From positions 62,001 to 126,000 of the forward strand of contig CP150554.1 in assembly GCA_049487715.1 (NCBI GenBank): a stretch of DNA of 64,000 nucleotides, written 5' to 3'. Made by a program: the position numbers and the translations under genes. This DNA comes from Pycnococcus provasolii (Eukaryota; Chlorophyta; Pseudoscourfieldiophyceae; Pseudoscourfieldiales). Within the stretch, counting starts at the first letter, position 1, and each line of letters opens with the position of its first letter. This document shows, piece after piece, positions 19,783-27,609 of this stretch. Below the pieces are notes generated by a model. The model was not told the origin of the DNA. It was given only the letters and a program-made list of their open reading frames with translations, and searched no databases.

Positions 19783-21429
19783 TTAACGTGGCGGCGGGCC
19801 GCCGGGAGGAGGACGCGGCTGATGACGTTGCTGCACTCCCGTGGGAGGTGGGCCAGAAGGAGGTCGTGGGGCATACCCGCCCGACGGCGGCGCCGTTCGC
19901 GGTTTCTTTGCCATCGGCCCGCTCATGCCGCGACCAGCGGGTATTTCTGCACCACCAGTGAGGTCGTTGTCCTTGTTCTTCCACGTACTGCCAGGTCGGC
20001 TCCGTGCCCAAAACTTCGTCGCATAGTCGTTCGAGCCGGTGGCAAGAACGTGGCCAAGCGGAGAGAACTGCATCGACCAAATGGCGGCGTCGTGCGCATT
20101 CCTCGCCTCCCAGACGGGATTCGGCAAGGTCACGAGCCAGTGGTTCAGGCTGCCGTCGAAGCCCCCGGTGACGAAGTGCTCCTCGCACGCGGGATGCCAT
20201 GCGACGCTTACCACCTCTCGCGGATGGCCTCGGTAACTTCCAAGCTCCGCCTGGCTGGACAATTCAGTGCCCCGCGTAGACGTGTTAGGTCGCGCCGGAG
20301 GCCGCGACTTAGAGGCTGCCGCGCCGGCGGACGCGCTGTCTCCGACCACGCCCGCATGGCCGACGACGACGTCCGACGTGCCGTGCACCGAACCGTCAAT
20401 CTTGCGCAAGTCGAACACCTTCGCGAGCTGGTCGCGTGACGAAGTGAGAAGCCAGTGTCCATTTCGATTCCAAGACAGGTCCGTCACCGTGTTCTTGTGT
20501 CCATACAACGTGGCGATTTCCATTTTATCGCCGTCGCCGATACGTGGATCCCAGAGCTTCACAAGGCTGTCCTTTGAGCCGGATGCGATGAGGCCCTTCG
20601 TCGGGTGCCAGTCGACGCACTTGACGTCGCCGCCGTGTCCCTTGAGCATTTTCTCCGGTCTGAAGGTGGGCAAGTCCCACACCTGGAGGTACGTGTCGTC
20701 TGACGCAGTCACGAACTTGAGGTCGCTCGGCGCGAAGGCTATGCCACGCACAGCCTCTTTGTGTCCCTCGTTGGAGAACTTGACGTTGTTCAGGCTCGGC
20801 TGCCAGAGCTTGACGATCCCGCTGTCGTCCGCCGTCAGGAGCCACTGCTCCGACGCGCTCCACCGCATCGTGCGTATCGCCGTTTCGTGCGCCTGCATGA
20901 TAACCTCGAAGCTGAACGTGCGTGCGTTCCATATGGTGAACTCGCCGCTCTGACTTCCCGTCATGAGTCGTCGTCCTTCCGGCGACCAGCACACCGCGTT
21001 CACGCTGCACCTGAGTTTGTTCGTGCTAACGTGCACGAAAGTCGGCGTGACTGTCGCTCCTGGTCGGCTTCGGTAGCGATACGGCGGCAGTGGCTTGAGC
21101 GCGCCGTAGAACGCCGGTTGGATCGTCGCGACGTCGAACGGGTCGCCGTTGTGTAGGTTCGCGGTTGCGTGTGCGCCCTGCGCCATGTCCCTGCAGTGCG
21201 TCGCGACGAGCGCTTCGTAGTCGACCGTGCGTCGCGTCGTCGCGGGTAGGGTGGTAGCCCCTCGCGCGAGTATGCGCGAGGGGTAGAGGAGCGGAACGGA
21301 TGACTCGGACGCCTGTGCGTTGAGGATGGATGCGTGCGGTTGGTAGTTGAAGTTCTCGCGTCCCGGTGGCGGTGCGGCAGGCTGCGCGGAGAAAGCCGCC
21401 GCATGTGAGGGGTCGTACACGCGAACCAT
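19783..21429 (-). CDS. Polyadenylation factor Pfs2 / FY / WDR33-like WD40 protein
   Basis: 548 residues. After an N-terminal segment containing RRTVDYEALV, a WD40 propeller spans about residues 130-440 with clear repeats (VNAVCWSPEGRRLMTGSQSG, IRTMRWSASEQWLLTADD, VRGIAFAPSDLKFVTASDD, VKCVDWHPTKGLIASGSKD, VTDLSWNRNGHWLLTSSRD). The string GEFTIWNARTFSFEVIMQAH is characteristic of Pfs2/FY/WDR33, the subunit of the cleavage and polyadenylation factor that helps recognise the poly(A) signal. The C-terminus is rich in Pro, Gly and Arg, as in FY. A short Ser-Ala-Gly insert sits between late repeats. The protein acts in the nucleus. Confidence 0.92.
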   Translation of the reverse strand: MVRVYDPSHAAAFSAQPAAPPPGRENFNYQPHASILNAQASESSVPLLYPSRILARGATTLPATTRRTVDYEALVATHCRDMAQGAHATANLHNGDPFDVATIQPAFYGALKPLPPYRYRSRPGATVTPTFVHVSTNKLRCSVNAVCWSPEGRRLMTGSQSGEFTIWNARTFSFEVIMQAHETAIRTMRWSASEQWLLTADDSGIVKLWQPSLNNVKFSNEGHKEAVRGIAFAPSDLKFVTASDDTYLQVWDLPTFRPEKMLKGHGGDVKCVDWHPTKGLIASGSKDSLVKLWDPRIGDGDKMEIATLYGHKNTVTDLSWNRNGHWLLTSSRDQLAKVFDLRKIDGSVHGTSDVVVGHAGVVGDSASAGAAASKSRPPARPNTSTRGTELSSQAELGSYRGHPREVVSVAWHPACEEHFVTGGFDGSLNHWLVTLPNPVWEARNAHDAAIWSMQFSPLGHVLATGSNDYATKFWARSRPGSTWKNKDNDLTGGAEIPAGRGMSGPMAKKPRTAPPSGGYAPRPPSGPPPTGVQQRHQPRPPPGGPPPR

Positions 21430-21757
21430 ATATGCTCCTCTACAAAACAGATGGAAACGTGTTTTTTCCTAAATAAAAAGAAAAAGAAAATGAAAAAAGA
21501 AGTGCCAGAAAAGCCGCCACAGACTATGATTCGGATGCGCGCACGCAGAAAATGGCAGATACGCCGAATGGCGAAAAGAAGAAAAGCGGAAAGGAAACAA
21601 CCCGAACAGGTAACCCCTAAAGGTTTACCCTAACCCTATTCTCTAACCCTAGTTTGGAAAAAACTACCTTAAAAACCCAATCGTAAACCCCTAACCCTCG
21701 AGGGGGTAGGTCCGTTTCTCAAGTAACCCTAACCCTTGGGTAGGTCCGTTTCTCAAG

Positions 21758-21791
<34 letters not shown>

Positions 21792-21951
21792 ACCCTATTC
21801 TGTTGTGTGGTGTTTCTACTAGAATTCTTCCCTGTGAGCTCTCTCCCCCGGGGGGGCCTTTTTTTCTCTTTTTGGCATCTGGCGGGAATTTCCCCTCATT
21901 TTCACCTCGCTCAATTATTAGTTTTCACAAACTCCTGGCAGGGAAGAAACT
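21430..21951. promoter_or_regulatory. Divergent promoter Pfs2 / two-Tudor gene with telomere-like array
   Basis: 522 bp. An A-rich stretch (21465-21500) is followed by CCCTAA words over 21611-21798, including a 34-bp direct duplication (starts 21704 and 21738). A C/G-rich CCCCCGGGGGGG palindrome is at 21846-21858. Confidence 0.6.
21611..21798. repeat. Dispersed telomere-like repeats with a 34-bp duplication
   Basis: CCCTAA and CCCTAAA units interspersed with GGGTAGGTCCGTTTCTCAAG, which occurs twice (21704, 21738). Confidence 0.85.
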
Positions 21952-23775
21952 ATGGCATCCATGGACATACACGGTGCTTCGAATGGTGCTGCTGGTGCTG
22001 ATAATGATAATGATCATGCAGTGTTACCAGCGTCTGGTGGTTTTCCCGGCAACAGTCCTGGTTCTCGTCTGGTTGGTTTGGTGGCGCTCGAGGATTCCAT
22101 CAAAGACGCAAAGGCGGATGGGGGTGGGGATTATGATGATGATGGAAATCACCACCAGGATCACTCCAAGGCAGCAGCAGCAGCCGATGAGGAGGAGGAG
22201 GAGGAGGATGGGATGCGCGCGAAGTCGGCAGCAGACGCGGAGTTAAAGGCGGAGTTACTCGGGACTGAGACTGGGCAAATGCAAAGGCAAATAAATACAC
22301 ATACTCCGCCGCCCGGGCCCGGGCCCGGGGAGGATACCACACCCTTGGTGGCCCCTGCCGTCCATGCCGCAGCCGCGGGAGACTACGTCGACAACGACGC
22401 AAACTTCCGTGAAAACGCCGCCAACGATAGCACACAACCGCAGCAAACCTCGCCCGCCCCAACTCCTCAGCCGCTCCCATGGGCAGACGCTGACGACTAC
22501 GAGCAGGCGGTCGGGTGGAAAGTGCGCGTGTGGTGGCCGCGCATGTCGAAGTGGTATCCGGGAAAGGTGGCGAGCTTCGACGCAGAAACGCAAATGCACA
22601 CCGTACGCTACAACGACGGCGACGTCTCAGAGGTGTCCATATGTGTAGACACCATACACTGGATATCAGGGCCGAACGCGCCTTCTGCACGAAAGTCAAC
22701 AGGAGGTGGAGCGAGGAGAAGCAGCGGGGCAGCTGCAGCAGCACCGCTCGAGGTTGAGACGCACGCTGGCGCCACGATGAACTGGGTGCAAGCAGCGAAG
22801 CTCAGAGAGAACGGGGCGTATGTACAGCCGCCAACGGCGTTCGCGTCGCCGGTCTCGGCACCCGCGCCGCAGCCGCGGAAGCGGAAGTCACCTGCGGGGG
22901 CGGCGGCAGGAACTGGGCTCAACTGGGTCGCAGCTGCGCGACTCCGTGCGCAGGGAATTGACCCGTCGACGCTGGTGATGGAGCACGAATCCGCCGAGGC
23001 GGCGCTCAAGCGCGCGCAGGAGGAAGTGAAGCGTGCCGAAGCCGCGAGCGCGGCCATCGAGGCACAGCAAAGACAACTGCGTGTGGAGGAATTCTTAGAG
23101 GCTGACCGACGCCAGCGGCAAGCGGAGCTTGAGCAGGAGTTGGCGGCAAAAGCAGCGAGGAAGGCGAAGGCGGCAGCGGCAAGGGAGGCGAAGGCGTCGG
23201 CGGCATCAGCAGCAGCAGCAGCCGCCGCCGCCACCACCGCGGCCAAGATGGCCAAGTCGGCTAAGGCAAAGAGTGGCAAGGATGACGTGGCCAAGATGGC
23301 TGCCGATGCTGCGCGGCATATGGGATGGAGCGTGGAAGTGTACTGGGACGGTGACGACACGTGGTACGCGGGCAAGGTGCTCGACTACTCTCTGAAGACG
23401 AACACGTTTGACGTGCTGTACGACGATGGCATGCGAGTGAAAGATGAGAAGCTTGTGAGCGGCTCATACCGCTGGCTTGCACCGCCAGGCAAGGGCGACG
23501 GCGAGCCTTCCGCGAAGCGCTCGAAGCTGGCGTCTAAGGGTGCGTCGAAGCAGTCGGTTCCTGCATCGTCGGGTGCACCCGTGGTTGCCCCTCCCCTGCT
23601 CGCCGCGCCTCTTGCCCCTGCCTCGCTAGGAGGGGGCGTCGTGAGCGATAAGCTCACCAAGTCTGCGAAAAAGCCGGAGTCGAAGAAGCCTCCGCGTCAG
23701 CCTAAGCCTGTCGTTCCAGAGGTTGCGAAGGTGACAAGTAGCGGTCGCGCCGTGAAGAGGAAGGTGTACGACTGA
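21952..23775 (+). CDS. Two-Tudor (agenet-like) domain protein, probable chromatin reader
   Basis: 607 residues. A disordered N-terminus of 170 residues precedes Tudor 1 (about 180-235: GWKVRVWWPRMSKWYPGKV, RYNDGDVSEV). Two short repeats follow, MNWVQAAKLRENG and LNWVAAARLRAQG. Next come a coiled-coil Ala/Glu/Lys helix (about 345-440) and Tudor 2 (about 450-505: GWSVEVYWDGDDTWYAGKV, LYDDGMRVKDEKLVSG). The C-terminus is basic (KKPESKKPPRQPKP). Tudor/agenet modules with W..W aromatic residues bind methylated lysine or arginine. They resemble the Tudor-like modules in the SET protein of this window. It may act in the same chromatin pathway, but that is an inference. Confidence 0.8.
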   Translation: MASMDIHGASNGAAGADNDNDHAVLPASGGFPGNSPGSRLVGLVALEDSIKDAKADGGGDYDDDGNHHQDHSKAAAAADEEEEEEDGMRAKSAADAELKAELLGTETGQMQRQINTHTPPPGPGPGEDTTPLVAPAVHAAAAGDYVDNDANFRENAANDSTQPQQTSPAPTPQPLPWADADDYEQAVGWKVRVWWPRMSKWYPGKVASFDAETQMHTVRYNDGDVSEVSICVDTIHWISGPNAPSARKSTGGGARRSSGAAAAAPLEVETHAGATMNWVQAAKLRENGAYVQPPTAFASPVSAPAPQPRKRKSPAGAAAGTGLNWVAAARLRAQGIDPSTLVMEHESAEAALKRAQEEVKRAEAASAAIEAQQRQLRVEEFLEADRRQRQAELEQELAAKAARKAKAAAAREAKASAASAAAAAAAATTAAKMAKSAKAKSGKDDVAKMAADAARHMGWSVEVYWDGDDTWYAGKVLDYSLKTNTFDVLYDDGMRVKDEKLVSGSYRWLAPPGKGDGEPSAKRSKLASKGASKQSVPASSGAPVVAPPLLAAPLAPASLGGGVVSDKLTKSAKKPESKKPPRQPKPVVPEVAKVTSSGRAVKRKVYD

Positions 23776-24280
23776 GCGCATAATAACGTTGGTTCCCATA
23801 AAGGTGGACATAAGTTCCTTTTGACTTACGAGTTTTGGATCGACGTTTCTTTCCCTACCAACTAAACCGCTTATTCTTTCTTGCGGATATTTTTACCTAA
23901 TCTTGAACTACAGTACATACGATATGTCACACCCCTAGTGGTACCTTATTATGGTGGACGTTTTCGTCTCGCCGTATCTCCCCTCGGGACCCGTTTTCCC
24001 GACCACTGTTGGGACAAGAATAATATATTAATATTATTATGTTGCACACTCCGTTCAGTCGTGACCACCTCATCATTCATCAAATCGACAAGACGAGCAA
24101 GTCGTTTTGATCCTTCTCAGAACCCATGATGATTGCAACGTATTCCCCACCACCATCCCCATCGTCCTCCTGCACCTTCTTCTTCTTCACCGCCAATGCG
24201 ATGAATCGTCTCGTTGGTGGTTCTACACGCACGTTCCTGGCATCAACATTCGTCGTCGTAACAGCACCAACAGCCTCGGT
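23776..24280. other. Convergent 3' gap (two-Tudor gene / cytochrome c6)
   Basis: 505 bp without a supported gene. It becomes AT-rich at 24020-24045 (repeated TAATATTA). One ACCAACTA motif is at 23859. Confidence 0.45.
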
Positions 24281-24769
24281 TCAACCGCAGCTCTTTCCCC
24301 ACTTATTGTTGCTCGCGCAGTCAAAGACGTAGCTCGCCACCCCCTCAATTTCATCCTCCTCGAGGCGATCCGCCCAAGCTGGCATCGCGTTCTTTCCATT
24401 CTGAACCTGGTAGATGATCTTGGCTTCGTCGAATCCGCCAAGCCCCTCGGTGATATCAGCCTTGGCGAGAGTGCGAGCGGGGACGACGCTGTTGCCACCA
24501 CCAAGATGACATGCGGCACAGTTGTTGTTGAAGACCTGCGCGCCAAGCGCGAGGTCACCTCCCGCCATGGACGCGGGTGGGGTGAGCACCTGGCTGAAGA
24601 CGGTTCCCGCGGCGAGCAATGCCGCAACGCCCACCGCATCTTGAACGCGATTCTTCATGCCTCCGGCACCAGAGGAGGCGGTGACGCGAACATGGCGCGG
24701 CACCTGGAAGCCGGCAGACGACCTGGCAGAGACCGTCGAGGCAGATGTTTTCAGGCAGCTGATTTTCAT
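24281..24769 (-). CDS. petJ: Cytochrome c6, plastid lumen
   Basis: 162 residues from ATG 24769 (MKISCLKTS). The N-terminus is bipartite: a Ser/Arg-rich stroma-targeting part, then a hydrophobic lumen-targeting part (AVGVAALLAAGTVF) ending in an AxA-like site (PPASMA) before GGDLALGAQVF. The heme site is C84-A-A-C87-H88, and the axial Met is 129 in GKNAMPAW. The family carries electrons from cytochrome b6f to photosystem I and can replace plastocyanin. Two extra C-terminal cysteines (VFDCASNNKWGKSC) are unusual for c6 and could form a disulfide. It is head-to-head with the heme-attachment gene ccsA. Confidence 0.92.
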   Translation of the reverse strand: MKISCLKTSASTVSARSSAGFQVPRHVRVTASSGAGGMKNRVQDAVGVAALLAAGTVFSQVLTPPASMAGGDLALGAQVFNNNCAACHLGGGNSVVPARTLAKADITEGLGGFDEAKIIYQVQNGKNAMPAWADRLEEDEIEGVASYVFDCASNNKWGKSCG

Positions 24770-25242
24770 GACGCTTTTCTTATGTTGTATAATACTGTAG
24801 AATGAGGGAGCAGTGGAGCACCAGGTAGGAGGAATAGGAAGCTTCGCTGTTGACGAGCAGGCAGTTGATAAGGTTTGGATTGAGAAGATAAGGTCAATCT
24901 CTGGGGAAATCATTTATATCCCATTTGAAAATATATATCCCCAAGGACGTCATAATAATCATGTTGTAAAGGGACCGTTAAAGACCGTTAAAAAATAAAA
25001 AAAAAAAAAAGGAAAGGGGAAAAAAAATCAAAAATAAATGGATGGTAAGGTAAGGTTAGTCCTTACGATATGACTATGGGTACCTCCCCTCTTCTAACCC
25101 CTAATTGTCATGGGGTATCCCTATCCTTTCCCCAAGCTTTCCTTTCCCCCTAGGTGGCGTTTTGTTTGATCTGGGGGTGACGTGCACTTTGAGTGTGGTG
25201 GATAACTCTGGGGGGACGACGTCATAACCCATCCCGTCCGCC
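24770..25242. promoter_or_regulatory. Shared divergent promoter of cytochrome c6 and ccsA
   Basis: 473 bp between the two ATGs. It has an A-rich block (24985-25035) and no telomere-like array, unlike most divergent gaps here. Confidence 0.6.
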
Positions 25243-26550
25243 ATGGCTGCTGCTCTCTCAGGTGCCTCTGCCTTAAGATCCCCCTCTGCTTTGGTCTCGG
25301 CTTCTCGGGGTCGTGCTCCTCTGTGTACCTCTGCCTCTGCCTCTGCTTTGCGTCGTCGTCGTCGTCATACGTCTGCTCGTCCTCGTCGTCCTTCGTCTTC
25401 CAAGGCTTTGGCGGTGGGGGATGTTTCGTTGGCGGTGGGGGATGTTTCGGTGGCGGCGTCGTCATCCTTGGTGTCGCTCTCCGCAACGCAGGCTTTATTG
25501 GGGAAAGTGGCGTTTGGATCGCTACTGGGAACGACGGGCGTCTACTGGGGAAAAGCCGCCTTCTCAAATAGAAAGGAAAACACGGATGACAGCAGTGGCT
25601 CATCCACCTCCTCCTCCAAGGAGACGACGACGTCGCGTCCCCTCGAGCAGTACGGCGTCCTTGCGGCGAACGCCTCGCTGTTCCTACTCCTCACCGCACG
25701 ATGGCTCGAAAGCGGACACTTTCCACTCAGCAACATATACGAAAGCCTCATGTTCCTCGCGTGGGGTGTGCTCGCCACGCAGATGTTCGTCGAAAGAAAG
25801 GCGGCTGGCGAGTCGGGAAGACTACTACTAGGCGCGCTTGCGACGCCCACCGCGCTGCTGGCTGTCGGAGGAGCGACGCTCGCGCTCCCTCCTGAGCTGC
25901 AGAAGAGCGCCGCACTCGTACCAGCGCTCAAGTCAAACTGGCTGATGATGCACGTCACGGTGATGATGATGAGCTACGCCGCACTTATGGTCGGCTCGCT
26001 TCTCGCAGCAGGCTTTGTGGGACTCGACGTTTACCTCGAGCTGACCAAAGGAGCTGACAGCTCGTCGTCCACCGCCGGCGCCATCACGGAAAACGAGAGC
26101 ATGGACGGTGGTGAGGCTGGGTCCGCCGCGGTGGCTGCTGTTGGCATGGACGGTGGTGAGGCTGGGTCCGCCGCGGTGGCTACTGTTGTGTCGAATGCCG
26201 CCGCACTGCTTCCAGGACGTGGCGACGCAAGGCTCGTGGAGCTCGACAGTCTCAGCTACCGCTCGCTTGGGCTTGGATTTGCTCTGCTCACGGTGGGCAT
26301 CATCTCCGGTGCAGTTTGGGCAAACGAGGCGTGGGGTTCGTACTGGAGCTGGGATCCGAAGGAGACATGGGCGCTCATCTGCTGGCTTGTGTACGCAAGC
26401 TACCTGCACACACGCCTCGTCGCCGGCTGGCGTCCGCGTGATGCCGCGGCTGTGGGTGCGTTTGGCTTTGTCGTCGTGTGGATCTGCTACGTTGGCGTGA
26501 ACCTCTTTGGCGTTGGCTTGCACAGCTACGGTTTTCTCAACGGTCAGTAA
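25243..26550 (+). CDS. ccsA: Nuclear-encoded plastid cytochrome c biogenesis protein CcsA
   Basis: 435 residues. The N-terminus is Ala/Ser/Arg-rich, as in a plastid transit peptide. Several membrane helices follow, with conserved histidines (SGHFPLSNIYESLMF, NWLMMHVTVMMMSYA) and the heme-handling WWD motif near the end: EAWGSYWSWDPKETWAL. YASYLHTR and the final GVGLHSYGF are also CcsA signatures. With Ccs1 it carries heme across the thylakoid membrane and attaches it to cytochromes f and c6. CcsA is plastid-encoded in most plants and algae, so this copy implies gene transfer to the nucleus. A loop insert holds a 45-bp tandem duplication (MDGGEAGSAAVA twice). It is divergent from its substrate gene, cytochrome c6. 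Confidence 0.92.
   Translation: MAAALSGASALRSPSALVSASRGRAPLCTSASASALRRRRRHTSARPRRPSSSKALAVGDVSLAVGDVSVAASSSLVSLSATQALLGKVAFGSLLGTTGVYWGKAAFSNRKENTDDSSGSSTSSSKETTTSRPLEQYGVLAANASLFLLLTARWLESGHFPLSNIYESLMFLAWGVLATQMFVERKAAGESGRLLLGALATPTALLAVGGATLALPPELQKSAALVPALKSNWLMMHVTVMMMSYAALMVGSLLAAGFVGLDVYLELTKGADSSSSTAGAITENESMDGGEAGSAAVAAVGMDGGEAGSAAVATVVSNAAALLPGRGDARLVELDSLSYRSLGLGFALLTVGIISGAVWANEAWGSYWSWDPKETWALICWLVYASYLHTRLVAGWRPRDAAAVGAFGFVVVWICYVGVNLFGVGLHSYGFLNGQ
26101..26190 (+). repeat. 45-bp tandem duplication inside ccsA
   Basis: Two copies, starting at 26101 and 26146 and identical over 36 bp. They encode MDGGEAGSAAVA twice in a loop between membrane helices. Confidence 0.9.
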
Positions 26551-26748
26551 ATGACCCGCACGCGCCTGCACTCTTATTTTGATAGTTTCTACAGTTGTGT
26601 TGAAAAAATGTTTTTTGTTTTGCAAAAACCGAAACACACACACAAGTCACTGTCACAGCCTGTCCCACCAACTCACCCACCCACTCACTCTCACTCTCAC
26701 TCTCTCTCCATCGCCGCTGCCTGCACAGGAGGGCGTGCTACAAGTCCT

Positions 26749-27300
26749 TTACGCGGTTTTCTTCTTGTCGTCCGCGCTCGAGCTCGGGCTGTCGAAGAGG
26801 AAGACGAAGAGCGAGGCGACGAGCAGGCTGAACTGGAGTCCGAGCGCCTCGGGCTTGTCGCCCATGGCCGTCATGTGGAAGTGGATCGCCCCCGCCATGG
26901 TTGCTGCGAGCATGAATCCGCCGAGTTTGGGCGAAATCCAGAGCAGCAGCCATCCTACGACTTCGATCGCTCCGATAGCCTTCATGAGCTTGTAGTCGGG
27001 TGCCTGGCACTCGACGCTGAGGTTGTCGAGCATGGGTGCATCGACACCAAGCTTCTTAAGTTCGGCGGTTCCCTGCTTGATTAAGCCGTTAGCCCACGGC
27101 ACCCATCCGTGTTCGCACCACGCCTTTGACTCTGCGGTGTTAGCGGTTGGCGAGCAGTCCCCCGGTTTTCCAATGGCGACAGGACACAAAGGAGTTTCAC
27201 ACCCCCCGACGGGAAGTTCGAACTTGCACGCCGCGGATCGCAAAAAAATCGCGAGCGGCGCAATCTTCAATAACAGCAACAACGCACCCTTAAGACCCAT
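26749..27300 (-). CDS. DoxX/TMEM35-like four-helix membrane protein
   Basis: 183 residues. Helix 1 is GALLLLLKIAPLAIFLRSAACKF. A cysteine-containing loop follows (C at CETPLC, CSPTANT, WCEHGW, VECQAP). Three more helices lie in IGAIEVVGWLLLWI, GGFMLAATMAGAIHF and ALGLQFSLLVASLFVFLFD. The C-terminus is Ser/Lys-rich. The pattern of an R..K after helix 1 and GW/LGG in the later helices fits the DoxX and TMEM35 superfamily. Members range from bacterial thiosulfate oxidation partners to animal receptor chaperones. The specific role here is unknown. It converges on ccsA and shares a promoter with the epsin gene. Confidence 0.65.
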   Translation of the reverse strand: MGLKGALLLLLKIAPLAIFLRSAACKFELPVGGCETPLCPVAIGKPGDCSPTANTAESKAWCEHGWVPWANGLIKQGTAELKKLGVDAPMLDNLSVECQAPDYKLMKAIGAIEVVGWLLLWISPKLGGFMLAATMAGAIHFHMTAMGDKPEALGLQFSLLVASLFVFLFDSPSSSADDKKKTA

Positions 27301-27457
27301 ACTGTAAGCTTATTTCGGATAGATGTTAAAATGTGAAAAGAATGATGAACTCTCAGAAATCTCGGATCCGGAACAACTCTGTTCTGTTCTGTTCCGGGAT
27401 GCCCCACAGATGACAGACTGACCTCTAGAGTTCTGGGAATTGGGATGGGACCAGTAA

Positions 27458-27490
27458 AACCCTAACCATTAGGGTTAGGGTTAGGGTTAC
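27458..27490. repeat. Telomere-like repeats in both orientations
   Basis: AACCCTAACC next to TTAGGGTTAGGGTTAGGGTTA, forming a small inverted array. Confidence 0.85.
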
Positions 27491-27568
27491 GTCATAGGGG
27501 AATCCCAGGGGCTCTCCCAGGGCCAGGGGTCTCCGGAGTTCCTTGGGTTTTTTTTTCCTGCCCCAGTG

Positions 27569-27588
27569 CCCCCCCCCCCCCCCCCCCC
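27569..27588. repeat. Poly(C) tract, 20 nt
   Basis: An uninterrupted C run just upstream of the epsin start codon, on its sense strand. Confidence 0.95.
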
Positions 27589-27609
27589 ACACACCCCACA
27601 ATCCTCGCC

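Larger units (their letters stand above)
27301..27609. promoter_or_regulatory. Divergent promoter DoxX-like / epsin
   Basis: 309 bp with an inverted telomere-like pair (CCCTAACC ATTAGGGTTAGGG, 27458-27490) and a 20-nt poly(C) tract (27569-27588) ending 21 bp before the epsin ATG. Confidence 0.65.
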
